Shown here: piece by piece, positions 1-10,700 of the stretch
Layout of the letters: every line of letters starts with the position of its first letter
Position numbering within the stretch: position 1 is the stretch's first letter
Source of the DNA: DATEAV01 sp964575425
GTDB taxonomy: Bacteria > Chloroflexota > Anaerolineae > Anaerolineales > E44-bin32
Assembly (NCBI GenBank): GCA_964575425.1
Contig: CAZNRD010000008.1
Span: forward strand, 1-64,000
Direction: 5' to 3'
DNA: 64,000 bases
Notes under the pieces: generated by a model
What the model saw: the letters and a program-made list of their open reading frames with translations, nothing else
What the model was told of the DNA's origin: nothing
The model's database searches: none
Position numbers and translations under genes: made by a program

Positions 1-8
1 TGGCGGCG

Positions 9-704
9 GTGGAGGGAGGCCCGCACCCTTGGGGCCGAGGGCGGGTCGCGTTGGCTGCTCCGGGTCTCAGCATCGCGATCGTCAGTATCCTCGCCATCGC
101 TGCGGCCATGCAGTCATCGCTGACCAGAGAGATCATGGGTCTCCTGCTGCTGACCTGGAACATCTTGAGCCTGGTCGTCGCAACAATCCGACGCAACCGT
201 CATTCCCTTGAGGACTCGCTCGCGCCCACGCGCACGCTCGGACCGTCTGTGGAGAGCGAGACACACCCGGAGTGTAATCTGGCGCGCTTGGGGCTCTACG
301 TAGCGATGGCGCTGCTAGCCTTCGCGGTGATGCGACTGGTTGCCGGCGCCATCGACGCCCGGCCCGCATATACGGAGCTTTACCTGCTTGGCACAGACGG
401 GGAGCTGGGTGCAGATCCGATCAGGGCGAGCCCTGGCGACGTCGTCGGCTTCGCCGTCTGGATCGCCAATCATGAGGGAGAGACTCTCCGATACAGCCTT
501 AGCGTTTGCCCGGGAGATGCCCGGTGCGATCCTGGTGCAGAGATTGTGCTGGACGATGGTGAGCAGTCCCTGGTCTGGGTCAACGCGAGCGCGCCCGACG
601 TATTGGGGCCAGCCAAGATACTCTTCGAGTTGGTGAGATCCGATCAGGAAGGATCCTATCGAGAGGTGCACGCATGGATCGATGTAACCTCAAGTCTCGA
701 GTGA
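9..704 (+). CDS. DUF1616-like membrane protein, possibly 5'-partial
   Basis: A 231-residue protein with hydrophobic segments at about residues 13-33, 41-60 and 93-113, then an extracellular beta-rich part. That part starts with a Y-T-E-L-Y-L-L-G motif and has an I-A-N-H-E-G-E motif about 40 residues later. This pairing resembles DUF1616, a family of unknown function often found near glycosyltransferases or surface-polymer genes. The reported start is a GTG, but the frame is open to the first base of the window, so the true start and further membrane helices may lie upstream. It is followed closely by the CPBP protease gene. No catalytic residues are recognisable, so the function is unknown. 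Confidence 0.65.
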   Translation: MEGGPHPWGRGRVALAAPGLSIAIVSILAIAAAMQSSLTREIMGLLLLTWNILSLVVATIRRNRHSLEDSLAPTRTLGPSVESETHPECNLARLGLYVAMALLAFAVMRLVAGAIDARPAYTELYLLGTDGELGADPIRASPGDVVGFAVWIANHEGETLRYSLSVCPGDARCDPGAEIVLDDGEQSLVWVNASAPDVLGPAKILFELVRSDQEGSYREVHAWIDVTSSLE

Positions 705-765
705 CGCCCCGGGCCTGCGGGAGCGCTTGCTGGGGCTCGAGCAGATCGGGGATGGCCCAACGGAC

Positions 766-2211
766 ATGGCCCTACCGTTGGTCGGGCATCAACACGAATC
801 AGCCGGCGTAGCCGCGGCGGAGTCGAAGACAGTCCGGGAAGGACAACCCGGGTCGGCCCGAGTGTGGCTTGTCTTGCTGCTGTACTCGGCCGGGCTCCTC
901 GTTGCCGAGGCTCTGACCGTGCTCACCGCCCCCCGCCTTGGCTTGTGGCTTCACGCGGCACTCCTGGGGGGACTGCTCCTCCTCGCCAGCCGGGAGAGCG
1001 GGCGGCAACTCCGGCGCGTTTACTTACCCCTCACCTTCGCCCCGCTGATCCGCATCGTCAGCCTGACCGCCCCGCTCGTGGGCCTGCCACTGATCTACTG
1101 GTACATCCTCACCGGCATTCCCCTGGCCATCGGCGTCGCCGTTGTCCTGCGGCTGGTCTCGCTCCCGAGAGAAGAGCTGGCTTTGACGGTCCGTTGGTCC
1201 CCCGGTCAGATCCTCGTCGGCGCCTCGGGCCTGGGACTTGGCTATGTGGAATACCTCATCCTGCGCCCCGCCGCCCTGGCGCCGGCCGACGACGCCCTCG
1301 CCCTGATCACCGCCGCCCTTATCCTCATCATCTTCACCGGCTTTCTGGAGGAGCTGATCTTCCGGGGCCTGATGCAGGGCACTGCCGAGCGGGTGGTCGG
1401 CCATCGCGGCGTCGTCTTCGTCGCGCTGGTGTTCACGATCCTGCACCTGGGCTATCAGTCGGTGCTCGACCTGGTCTTCGTCTTCGCCGTCGCCCTCTAC
1501 TTCGGCTTCTACGTGCGCCGCACACGCTCGATCTTCGGCGTCTCCCTGGCCCACGGCCTTGTGAACGTGTCGCTCTTCCTGGTGTTTCCGCACTGGATCG
1601 GGCCATCCGAGGTGGCAGCGGTCCCCGCATTCCGGACCGCAACGCCCACGGCCACCGCCACCTTCGCCCCATCCCCGACCCTGACGCCGTTCATGCCCGC
1701 CGCCCCCACCGCCACCGCCACCCCCGTCCCCACCGCAACAGCGACCGGCACGCCCACGCCCGTGCCCAGCCCCACTCCCGAGCCATACGTGATCGATGAC
1801 AACACCGCCGGGTTTTTCGGCCACGGCGGCGAGTGGTGGTCCGAGCGGACGGGTTACGACGGCGACCTTCACTGGGCGTTCGCCGCTGCGAGCGTGGCCA
1901 CCGCAGGCGGGGAATGGCGTCCCTCTCTCTCGAGCTGCGGCCTGTATGACGTGGAAGCCCACCTGCCCGCCCGCTACGCGACGACGCGCTCGGCGCACTA
2001 CCTGGTGAGCCACCTGGACGGGACTACAGAAGTGGTGATCGACCAGTTCGCCCACCGAGGGACCTGGGCCGAGCTCGGGCGCTTCACCTTCGATGAAACC
2101 TGTGACTGCTTCGTGCGCCTGACGAATGCCACCGGCCAGTTCACGCCCGGTCTGTTGGTCGCCTTCGATGCCGTTCGTTGGGTCTATCTTGAGCCGTGCA
2201 ACAACCGTTAG
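766..2211 (+). CDS. CPBP-family intramembrane protease with golvesin-like C-terminal domain
   Basis: Residues about 30-290 form a polytopic membrane domain with the CPBP (Abi/CAAX protease-like) signatures: E-E-L-I-F-R-G with Glu195-Glu196, His227 in F-T-I-L-H-L-G, and His263 in S-L-A-H-G-L-V-N. These match the expected Glu/His metal-binding or catalytic set. A Thr/Pro/Ala linker (about 291-340) leads to an outside domain beginning Y-V-I-D-D-N-T-A-G-F-F that resembles the golvesin C-terminal-like domain of secreted polymer-binding enzymes. A membrane protease carrying such a domain is unusual. The ATG at 766 is chosen. A TTG at 727, preceded by GGGAG, is an alternative that would add 13 residues. 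The substrate cannot be told from sequence. Confidence 0.8.
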   Translation: MALPLVGHQHESAGVAAAESKTVREGQPGSARVWLVLLLYSAGLLVAEALTVLTAPRLGLWLHAALLGGLLLLASRESGRQLRRVYLPLTFAPLIRIVSLTAPLVGLPLIYWYILTGIPLAIGVAVVLRLVSLPREELALTVRWSPGQILVGASGLGLGYVEYLILRPAALAPADDALALITAALILIIFTGFLEELIFRGLMQGTAERVVGHRGVVFVALVFTILHLGYQSVLDLVFVFAVALYFGFYVRRTRSIFGVSLAHGLVNVSLFLVFPHWIGPSEVAAVPAFRTATPTATATFAPSPTLTPFMPAAPTATATPVPTATATGTPTPVPSPTPEPYVIDDNTAGFFGHGGEWWSERTGYDGDLHWAFAAASVATAGGEWRPSLSSCGLYDVEAHLPARYATTRSAHYLVSHLDGTTEVVIDQFAHRGTWAELGRFTFDETCDCFVRLTNATGQFTPGLLVAFDAVRWVYLEPCNNR

Positions 2212-2277
2212 TCGACAGGAACCCTCTGCATCTCTGCATCTGCACCCCGCCAGAACGCACCGAGGCCGGTTGCATAT

Positions 2278-2283
2278 AGGAGG
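2278..2283 (+). promoter_or_regulatory. Shine-Dalgarno AGGAGG for the LCP gene
   Basis: AGGAGG directly abuts an ATG at 2284 but sits six bases before a second in-frame ATG at 2290. The spacing favours 2290 as the true start. Confidence 0.75.
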
Positions 2284-2289
2284 ATGACG

Positions 2290-3270
2290 ATGAGCCGAAA
2301 GATAGTGCTGGTGTTGGTCGCCGGTCTGATCCTTCTTGGGCTGGCCGTCTGTGCAGCGCTGGCTATGTCGCCTCTGCTGAACCGCCCCCTGGGCCCGCTG
2401 CTGGGCCTCGTCACATCAACTCCCCCGGCCGCGGAGGCTCCCGCCTTCACTCCGGCCCCGGTGGACACGCCCGCGCCGGTGACGGTTTGCGGCCAATCGG
2501 AGCCAGTTTCCGTCCTGATACTCCTGACGAAAGAGGCCGAACCCGAGGGCGCTCGCCACCTGCTAGCCCTGCGTCTCGTCGAAGTCGACTTTCCCGGCCG
2601 TGCAGTGACCTCGGTCTTCTTCCCCCGGGAGCTGGTCGTGACGGCGGCCGATCTCACGGGTGGACAGGCACGGCTGGAGGAAATCTTCCGCCAGGCCATG
2701 CTCGCCACCCAGGACGACGTGTCCGCGGCCACGAGTCGCGTGGCCCAGGCGCTCTACGACACCTTCGGCGTTGCCAGCCAGCACTACATCACCATAGACC
2801 TCTCCGGCCTGGCTCGCACCATCGACGCCGCTGGCGGAGTGGATGTTCAAATCCAGAAGGAATACGACGCGACCGCCGTCGGCCTGCCTCGCTTCCAGCC
2901 CGGGCGGATGCACATGGACGGTTGGCTGGCACTGTCCTATTCCACCGCCACAAGCGCCGCGGCGCGCTGGGACGGCCTGCACCGGCAGACGGAGGTGTTG
3001 AGAGCGCTGAAGGTCCAGGTCCTGAGACCCAGCATTCTGCCAAGGCTGCCGGATCTGATGCGGGAGTTCCGTGGGACGGTCGTCACCGACCTGAGCCTGC
3101 AGCAGGGGACGGACTTCGTCTGCCTGGCCGGTCAGATCACGTCCGACCAGGTGATCTTCCTCGGCGTGGAGGCGGGGCTGGTGACAGAGCAGCCGAACGG
3201 GGACCTCTTGCCGGAGGTGCAGGCGATTCGTGAGCTGCTGGATCCAATCTTCCTGACCCCAGGGGCGTAG
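2290..3270 (+). CDS. LytR-CpsA-Psr (LCP) family protein
   Basis: A 326-residue protein with an N-terminal signal anchor (about residues 3-28), a short Pro/Ala linker and an LCP-type domain. Supporting stretches are L-R-L-V-E-V-D-F-P with S-V-F-F-P-R-E-L, the counterpart of the family's S-I-P-R-D motif, and Y-I-T-I-D-L-S-G-L followed by I-D-A-A-G-G-V-D-V. LCP proteins transfer undecaprenyl-linked glycopolymers to the cell wall or other acceptors outside the membrane, which fits the polysaccharide genes in this window. Some family signatures are divergent (E for D after the P-R pair), so catalysis is not certain. Start 2290 is set by AGGAGG at 2278-2283. A strong hairpin follows the stop. Confidence 0.8.
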   Translation: MSRKIVLVLVAGLILLGLAVCAALAMSPLLNRPLGPLLGLVTSTPPAAEAPAFTPAPVDTPAPVTVCGQSEPVSVLILLTKEAEPEGARHLLALRLVEVDFPGRAVTSVFFPRELVVTAADLTGGQARLEEIFRQAMLATQDDVSAATSRVAQALYDTFGVASQHYITIDLSGLARTIDAAGGVDVQIQKEYDATAVGLPRFQPGRMHMDGWLALSYSTATSAAARWDGLHRQTEVLRALKVQVLRPSILPRLPDLMREFRGTVVTDLSLQQGTDFVCLAGQITSDQVIFLGVEAGLVTEQPNGDLLPEVQAIRELLDPIFLTPGA

Positions 3271-3330
3271 AGCAACGAGCCGGCGCTGACGCCGGCTCAA
3301 GATCGCAAGATATCCGCCCAAACGAGATCG

Positions 3331-3360
3331 ACCGGGCGCGTAACCTAATACGCGCCCGGT
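3331..3360. terminator. Rho-independent terminator between convergent genes
   Basis: The ten-base arms accgggcgcg (3331-3340) and cgcgcccggt (3351-3360) pair perfectly. Two more A-T pairs (3341-3342 with 3349-3350) leave a six-base loop. The plus-strand tail TTGTCTTTCTT is T-rich, as expected for termination of the 1-3.3 kb operon. A second perfect nine-base hairpin lies at 3277-3298 but has no T tract. The structure also lies beyond the end of the convergent cohesin gene and could stop transcripts from that side. Confidence 0.8.
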
Positions 3361-3482
3361 TGTCTTTCTTGCGTACGACGCTGCTGGCGGCACGGCGACG
3401 ACGAGTCCGGATAGAAACGCACTGTTCGGATCACGGATGGCGCAGCGCCAATCAGCGTCGCACTGCCGCGCATCCCTCTCGG

Positions 3483-4706
3483 TCAATCGCCGAGTCGGCC
3501 GGAGCCGCGGTAGCGAGACGTGCGGCCCCCGTCCAGCCTCCGCCTCTGGATGGTGGCATCTGGATGCCGCAGCCAAAGCCAGAGCCCCGTCGCCAGTCCC
3601 AGCCCGCCCAGGCCGAGGACGCCGAGGAGCAGAAGGGCGTCTCCAAGCGTCATGCGGGAAATGTAGGACAGCACCAGCCGTCCAGTGTGCGGCGGGGGCG
3701 CGACTTCGGGCGCAGGCAGGCCAGTCATCGTGGCGATGACTGCCTGATCTAGCAGGGCGAGTGCAGTCCCGGTGGCGGCGGCCGCGGTTTCCAGTTCGGG
3801 TGGGAACATCCCGGGTGGAGTCGCGGTTGTGCTGGGCGAGGGTGTAGCGGTGGCCGACTCAGCGGCGAGGAGTGCGACAGTCGATGTGGGCGCGATCGTT
3901 GCCGTCGGCGCAGATGTGCGTGTGATCATCGGGCTGGGCATGCGGGTATATGTAGGCCCTGCGGTGGCAATCGGGCCGTCGGCGGCCGTATGGGTGGGAG
4001 CAACCGTCATCGTCCGCGTGGCAGTCGGGCTGGCGGTCGGCCCGGTTGTGGCGGTAGGCCCACCAGGCGTCGATGTCGCGGTCGCTGTCTGAGTGCGCGT
4101 CGGAGTGTTGCTCGCAGTTGGTGTGCGCGTGAGGGTGCTCGTCAGTGGTGGGGGCCCCGTGTTGGTGGCCGTGGGCGAGTTGGGGAGCGCGCTCACGGTG
4201 AAGGAGCCGTTCGACAGACTGAGCGTGACGGGGTTGCCGCCTGGGTCGGTGGCAGCGGCGTTGCTCAGGCTCAGCGGGATGGTGCCAGGTGCGGCGCCAG
4301 CGAGCACGTTGAAGGTGACGAGGGCCACCGAACCATCTGGGATGATCTGATCGTTGAATCCGAAGATGATGACGCGGATGCTGCTGGAGCCAGGCCGTGA
4401 GCAGCTAATCAGCTTTCCTGCTCCCGCTGCCGCCGGGCCTAGGGCGACTGCCACGCCGTTGCATGATCCCGCAGGCACCTCGACGCGGCTGGCGTCAAAG
4501 CCAAGGTCGAAGTTCAGACCGGCGACCCGGGCTCCCGACTCCGACGTTAGGTTCACCGGGACCGTTATGCCGGTCGCGCCCGGCAGCGCGGAGCCGCCAC
4601 CGGCGGACAGGACCGCTTGCGGAGCCTGGGCGGCAGCTCGCGGGTGGGACCCAAGGGGCAGGATAGCCAGGATCATGGCCAAAAAGATACGTGTGCTCCG
4701 TGTCAT
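3483..4706 (-). CDS. Membrane-anchored cohesin-domain protein
   Basis: A 407-residue secreted protein: signal peptide (about 1-27), one cohesin domain (about 31-172), a long Thr/Pro/Ala linker (about 175-335), one transmembrane helix (about 355-377) and a short Arg-rich tail. The cohesin call rests on the pattern of an early Pro-Gly-A-T-G strand, I-T-V-P-V-N-L, G-L-N-F-D-L-G-F-D, and I-P-D-G-S-V-A-L-V-T-F near the end. Cohesins bind dockerin modules. The gene directly upstream (4759-10881) ends in a dockerin, so this protein probably holds that enzyme at the outer face of the membrane. Start: ATG at 4706 with GGAGGG eight bases ahead, preferred over an upstream GTG at 4748. Same operon as the dockerin gene, with a 52-base gap. 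Confidence 0.85.
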   Translation of the reverse strand: MTRSTRIFLAMILAILPLGSHPRAAAQAPQAVLSAGGGSALPGATGITVPVNLTSESGARVAGLNFDLGFDASRVEVPAGSCNGVAVALGPAAAGAGKLISCSRPGSSSIRVIIFGFNDQIIPDGSVALVTFNVLAGAAPGTIPLSLSNAAATDPGGNPVTLSLSNGSFTVSALPNSPTATNTGPPPLTSTLTRTPTASNTPTRTQTATATSTPGGPTATTGPTASPTATRTMTVAPTHTAADGPIATAGPTYTRMPSPMITRTSAPTATIAPTSTVALLAAESATATPSPSTTATPPGMFPPELETAAAATGTALALLDQAVIATMTGLPAPEVAPPPHTGRLVLSYISRMTLGDALLLLGVLGLGGLGLATGLWLWLRHPDATIQRRRLDGGRTSRYRGSGRLGD

Positions 4707-4758
4707 TAACGAGTCCCTCCGGCTCCGAAGTCTGCTGGATGGCCGCACACGGCCCGCC

Positions 4759-7700
4759 TCAACTTGCCAGGAAGGTCATGATGATGATCTGTACGTCGAG
4801 CACGTTGACCTCCCCGTCGCCGTTGACGTCCGCCCGGGCCGTCAGGTTCGGATCGCTGAGGCCGCCCAGGAAGACGCTGACGCACAGCTGGACATCCACG
4901 ATGTTGACAAGACCATCCTGATTCACGTCGGCGGACGAGAACACGCCCGGGGGAGTCTCGGTGGGCGGGGCTATAGGGGTGAGGCTGCTTGTTGGCGCGG
5001 CGGTGGCAGTCCACGTGGTTGGCGTCGGCGACTGGGTCGGCGTGGGGGTCAGAGTGGCAGCAAGCGTCGGTGTGGTGGGCGGCGATCCGGTGGCCGCGAC
5101 CGTGGGCGTTGGTGTCGCCGTAACGGTGGGTGACTGCGTGGCTGTCGCTGTTGGCGTGAGCGACGCTGTCACGGTCGGCGACCCCGTAGGGCCGGCCGTC
5201 GAAGTAGCCGTCGCCGTCCAAACAGGCGTGGCAGTCGGGGTCGCCCCGGCGCCGCCCAAGCGCTGGATCTTGAGCGCCACGTCGGACACCAATGGCGACG
5301 GCAGGTTGAGCACAAGCGATCCCCCTGAAGCACTGACCTGTTGGGTCAGGAACACCGCACCGCTGGTCTTGTAGGTATCCCACCATTCCACCTGGTAGGC
5401 GCCTTCCGGGACGTTGGGGATGGTCACGCTGCCGCTGATCGCCGGGATCGCGGGACCATTGACCACCCGAGTCCACGTATGCAGCCGATTCTGGATCCAC
5501 AGGTGCATGCGACCGTTCGAGTCGTCGCGTTGACCCCAGGCCCGAAGGTTCGCGTCGGAGGTCGTCGCACCGACGTCGCGGTAGGAACCGTTGTTGATGG
5601 GGATGCCATCCATGAAGTTGCGATAGGCCAGGTAGTGCGGATACAGCCTTTCCGGGATGGTCTCGGACGCCCACCAGAACAGCATGGGCACACCGCCGGG
5701 GCTCAGCTGCGCCCACAGGTTGTTGTGCAGCCAGATCCCGGCCGTGTCCCTGGGCAAGTCGTTGTTCCAATCCGAGCCGTCGACGATCCCGGCTTCGCCG
5801 GCGATCAACGGCTTCCGAGCACCCACCGGGCTGCCGCCGCCAAACAGCTCCCCCACGGAACGGTTGTACCAGGCGGTATCTTCGTCCAGGCGTGTGGCGT
5901 CGAACTGTCCGATGACCGGTACAATCTGACCGGACGGGCTGACCAACTCAACGTCATCAATCCACGCATTTCCAGCCACACCACCGCTGTTCTCAACTCG
6001 CAGCGAGATTTCGTGCGGGCCGTCATCCGTGAGGATGAGGCGGAAGGAGGCAGGGATCAGGGCCCCGCTCCGATCACGATCGCTGCTGAATTGCTGCCAG
6101 TCATACGTCCCGCCCGGTGAGGTGCACAGGAAGTCCTTGCCCTCGGCGTTGCCAGGAACCACGCCCTCCCTGCCTCCCCAGTAGGTGCCGCCATCGAGGA
6201 GCCAGCGGACTCGCTGCATCCCACCCGAGCTGCCAAACTGGCAGTTGGCTGCGAAGGCTTCCGCCTTCATCCAGTAGCGAACTATCCACTCCCCGGGACC
6301 GCGGATCACCAGGCCGCGCGGCACAATCGCCTCATTCCCGTTGTCGCTGCCGGCAATGCGGACGGAGCCGTTCCCGGAGCGGATGTAGGCGGCGCGGCTT
6401 TCCAGCCGGCCCGCGCTGATGTAGGCGGCCGTCGTCACTGCGCTCGGCCCGGCGTAGAGATGGATGTCGGCGTAGTCGATCTCCGGATAGCGCTCGTTCG
6501 ACCAGAATTCCCGGTTTGGAAAGGAGTGCCAGAAAGAGGTGGTCACCATATGCCGGGAGGGGTCGTTTGCGCGGAAATACCGCGCCATCGCATTGGCCGC
6601 GTCATAGTGGTTCCCGTTGTACGGATCCCCCTCGTTGACGAATTCGAAGGAGTGAATCGCCGTGCTGTATCCCCACCGGGCGATCAAATATCTCCACCAG
6701 GCTTCTGCCAGCCAGCGGACCTTGGTCTCCCGGGCGGCATAGAAGTTGTCATTGCTTGCCGAAGCAGTCATGCTTCCGTCGGACGCGATGCGGTTACGGA
6801 TCCACTCATTCTTCTCATCAGCAACCAGCTTGAGGTAGACCCCGCGCCGGGCGGCCGTCTCAAGGATGGCATCCCAGCGGGCCGAGGCCATGGGATCGAA
6901 TGCCATGTGGCTGTTTGCACCCGGCTCGCGTAGCAGGTTCACGCGATACGGATCGCTTGTGCGGTACAGGCGCACTTCATCCACATAGACCGTGCCGGCC
7001 GATGCGTTCTGCCGTGCCATATACAGATAGTCAAGCCAATACTGCGTTGGGCCAGTGGTGTAGGTGCCGGTCACCGTCGTCCATCCGTCGGTCGACTGCA
7101 CGGGTGCGACGATGAGGGTGCCGTTGTTGGGTTGGTCGCATGCTGTGCCGAGCCAATCGGCCAGCTTGATGACAAAGCCCCAGGCCCCGGTGGTGACCGG
7201 ACCCCTCAGGCCGCTGAGCAGGACGCGGGCGGTGACAGTGTAGTTCGTCCCGGGCTCAACCGGGATGCCCCCTTGGGACCAGTCGGTGAACAGACATGGA
7301 TTGGCGTCGTCCAGCCTCCAGGCGACGTCGGCACCTCCGTAGGTGGTCCGCGTGTCGAGGCTTACCCCGGGCAGGTAGGCATCCGATGGCAGGTGGTGCG
7401 AGGACCAGGTCGACCATTGCGACCCGTTGATGCTGGAACCGCTCAACCAGACGCGCATCAGGTTCATGCGGTTGGATTCGAAACTCGCCATCTTCTGCTC
7501 GGCGATCGACGTCGTGTTGAAGCTTTCGTTGAACCCAACACCGACGAATGGAGAGCCGTCATCGAATTCGAAGTAGCGCGGATCCGACCGGCTGACCCGC
7601 ACGAAACCCCGCCGGATGTTGGGATTGGCAGATGTCTCCGCCACGCTGAACCGCAGGGCGGGCTCCGCCTGCGATGGGTAGTAGCTGATGCCGGAGGCAT

Positions 7701-10700
7701 CCTGGACCCGCAGACGGTATTCCCATTCACCAGCAAGCCTGGGCGCTAAGCGAACCGCCCAACGAGGTGCTCTGGATGGTGTGAGGTGGTCCCGATTACC
7801 AATGATTTTCAGGTTGTAGGACTGGAAGAAGAACCCGGGTTGCACGAGTGTGGTGCGCCAGCCATCGGCAGAGAACAAACCGTCCACGGTGACACCGATG
7901 CCAGCCGACACTCCCGGTGGAGGCGACGGATCGTAAGGCAGGCTCGGGTTCGAGGCGACTGTCTGTACATCAAACTGGACCTCGAACTTCTCGAACCGGG
8001 CGACCCTTGGCGTAGTCACTTCCAGGCCCGAGATCACCGGGCCCCTGGCGACCGCCGTGGGCGTCCGAGTCGGTGTCGGGGTGACTGTCGGCGTGACCGT
8101 CGGCGTGGCTGAGGGTCCGCCAGTGGGAGTCGGCAGGGGCGTCCCGGTGACGTCAGCCTGCAGTACGGCTACGAGCTTCTGGATCGAATACAGGTCACCT
8201 CTGCCCCAGGGCCGGTCGAGCCATGCCGAAAGCGTCGCCTGCGAATCGCCGACGATGTATGCATGGGCCAGGAAGTGCGCCCAAGCCGTGCTCGGCGCGA
8301 GGCAGGACGTCTCACCGACCTCGGCATGTACACCCGCCCGGGTGAGATACCACCAGCGCAGACCATCCCCGTTCTCCAGCGACAGCAGGTGTGCCTGCGC
8401 CTGTCCGGAGGTCTGTTCACGCAAGTAGAGACCCACCTCCGGCGTCAGGCCGTAGAAGACCGGTGCAGACCAACCGGTCGTCATCCCCCGCGGATCCAGG
8501 TAATCGTTGGCGGCCCGGTTGCGGAAGGCGGTGAAATCCCTCCCGGCTTCCATCGCGGCGACGGCCGCCTGGATGCCTGCCTGGTAGGCCGCAGTCTCGC
8601 CGAAATACTGCGCCAGCCTTGCATACCCAATCGCACCAGCGATGTCAGCATAGTAGAACATGCTGCCGCGTCGCGATTCAAAGAGCGACCTGGCGTTCGC
8701 CCACTGCGACCGCGCGTACGACCAATCGCCAGTGTTCTTCGACCACAACCACAGTGCGTACAGGGCGGAGATGTTGGCTGCCGGCGGCGGCCAGCTGTTC
8801 AACTCGGAGCGGAACGGGACCTGGTAGGACTCTCTCGCGATGCCCTGCTTCAACCACGGCGTCCCACCCCACACCAGATCGGTCAAGGGGGGATACCGCC
8901 CCATTTCTGCCGCCACGTAGCTTCGCACCTCCGCCTGCAACGCGGAATCCAGGTACGGGTAGGCGGCTGCCAGGGTGTAGAGGAGCTCGCCCGGGTCGTG
9001 CCAGTACACGTTCCCATCGCCTCGGTAACTCACTTCCGGGACGCCGGGAGGGTTGGTCGTGTTGTAGGGCCAGATGTGGGACTCTGAGAAGCCGCGCTGC
9101 AGGTAGTACGGGATCAGGTGGCCGCCGGATGATGTAATCGCCCGAACCTCTGCCCGAAGTCTTTGCACCAGGTCCGCCGGAGGATTGGCGGCTGGCTGGG
9201 TCAGGTCGAGCGTGACATAGTCCGCGAGGGCGCGTGTCTGCACCGGTTGGGATGAACCCTGGTACGAAACGGACGGTGTGCCGGGCGTGGATGTCCAGAC
9301 CCTGGGGGCAGGGCATGACGATCCGGCCCGATGCGCGATGGCCGCCAGTCCGCCCTCGATCACCCTCCAGTACACCATGTTGGCAGCGACAACCGCCCCG
9401 CCCCGCTGGTGCCCCTCGGTCACGCGGGGCGAAGGGAATGGGTAGGCATTGTCACTCGCGGTCAGAGGGAAGAATGGATTTGGACCACCGGGGCCACACT
9501 CAACCGAGCATTCCGGCCACGTGTTAGACACATTGCCAGCGTGAATCAACTGACCCGTGCTGACGTTGATGCCTCCCAGGCGCTCCCAGTTGTCCACCCA
9601 CAGGATGCTGCCCCCCATGGTGAGCATGGCTGGCTCATCCGACGTCATGCGGAACTCGGTGTTGTAGGCCGGATACCCGGATTGCCGCAGGCCGGTGATG
9701 TCCAGGGTGGCGGGATTGAGGCTCCCCAACTCAGCGTCGTATCGGGTTGTCACATGCACCGCACCGCCGTCTGTCTGGATCCCGTGCCGGGCGCGGTAAG
9801 AGACATAGATCGAGCTTCCACGGACAACGGGGGCATTCGGGATATCGTTATTGCCGTACGTGTACAGGATCGGAACGACGCCGCGCGAGGCCCCGGTGGA
9901 AACGTCAAGCGCGAAGAAGGTCGCCTTGGTTGGATCGCTTGTCAGGTAGCTGATGATCCGCGGACGAACATTGGCCCAGTCGTTATTCCAATCGGCAAGG
10001 ACCGGGCCGGCCTGATCCATGACAGAGTCGCCTTCGCGCAGGAGAATCTGGAAGAAGTGGACCGGCTGCGAGCGGTAGAAGACGGTCGAGCCGGAGACCA
10101 CAGGATACCGATCCGCCAGGCTCATCCCTTGCAGCGGGACCTGCCAGGCACGCGCGCCAGTCGACGCATTGACGGCGATGGCCTGAATCGCCTCGTTGCC
10201 GAACAGGACGAGCGAACCATCCGCGCTCAGGGAAGGTGACGTGAGGATTGGAGCACCTGAGTCGTACTGCCAGAGGATGGCGCCGTTTGAGACGTTGAGT
10301 GCGGTCAGGATCCCGTTGGTGGAGCCGACGAACGCCCGCTGCCGAGAGGAATCGATCAGAGGAGCCGTCGCGCTGGGTCCGGTTCGGGTCCTCCAGATGA
10401 GCGCTCCCGAAGCGGCCTGCAGAGCGTAGGTGAACCCGTCGTGCGAGCTGAACACGACCGCGTCACCCGACACGCCGGCGGAATGCCGGATCGGACCCCC
10501 TGACACGTAAATCCACAGCGGCGCGCCGGTCGCCGCGTCGCGGGCATACATGGCCCCATTCATCGAACCGATGAACAGCCGCCCGCCCGAAACGACTGGT
10601 TGAGCTCGGGATGCGATCGGAGCCTCGTACCACTTCCAGGCGTAGCAGTACGGAGGGTCAACCTGGACCGATGTGGAGTTGCTGCGTTGGGCGTCGCGAC

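Noticed and set aside
1640..1790. Repeated gccaccgcca-like DNA as a repeat array or CRISPR.
   Set aside because: It codes for the Thr/Pro/Ala linker and has no spacers; the same holds for the repeats near 3800-4180, 4930-5260 and 8040-8130.
3277..3298. Nine-base perfect hairpin as a terminator of the LCP gene.
   Set aside because: No T tract follows; the hairpin at 3331-3360 with TTGTCTTTCTT is the better terminator.
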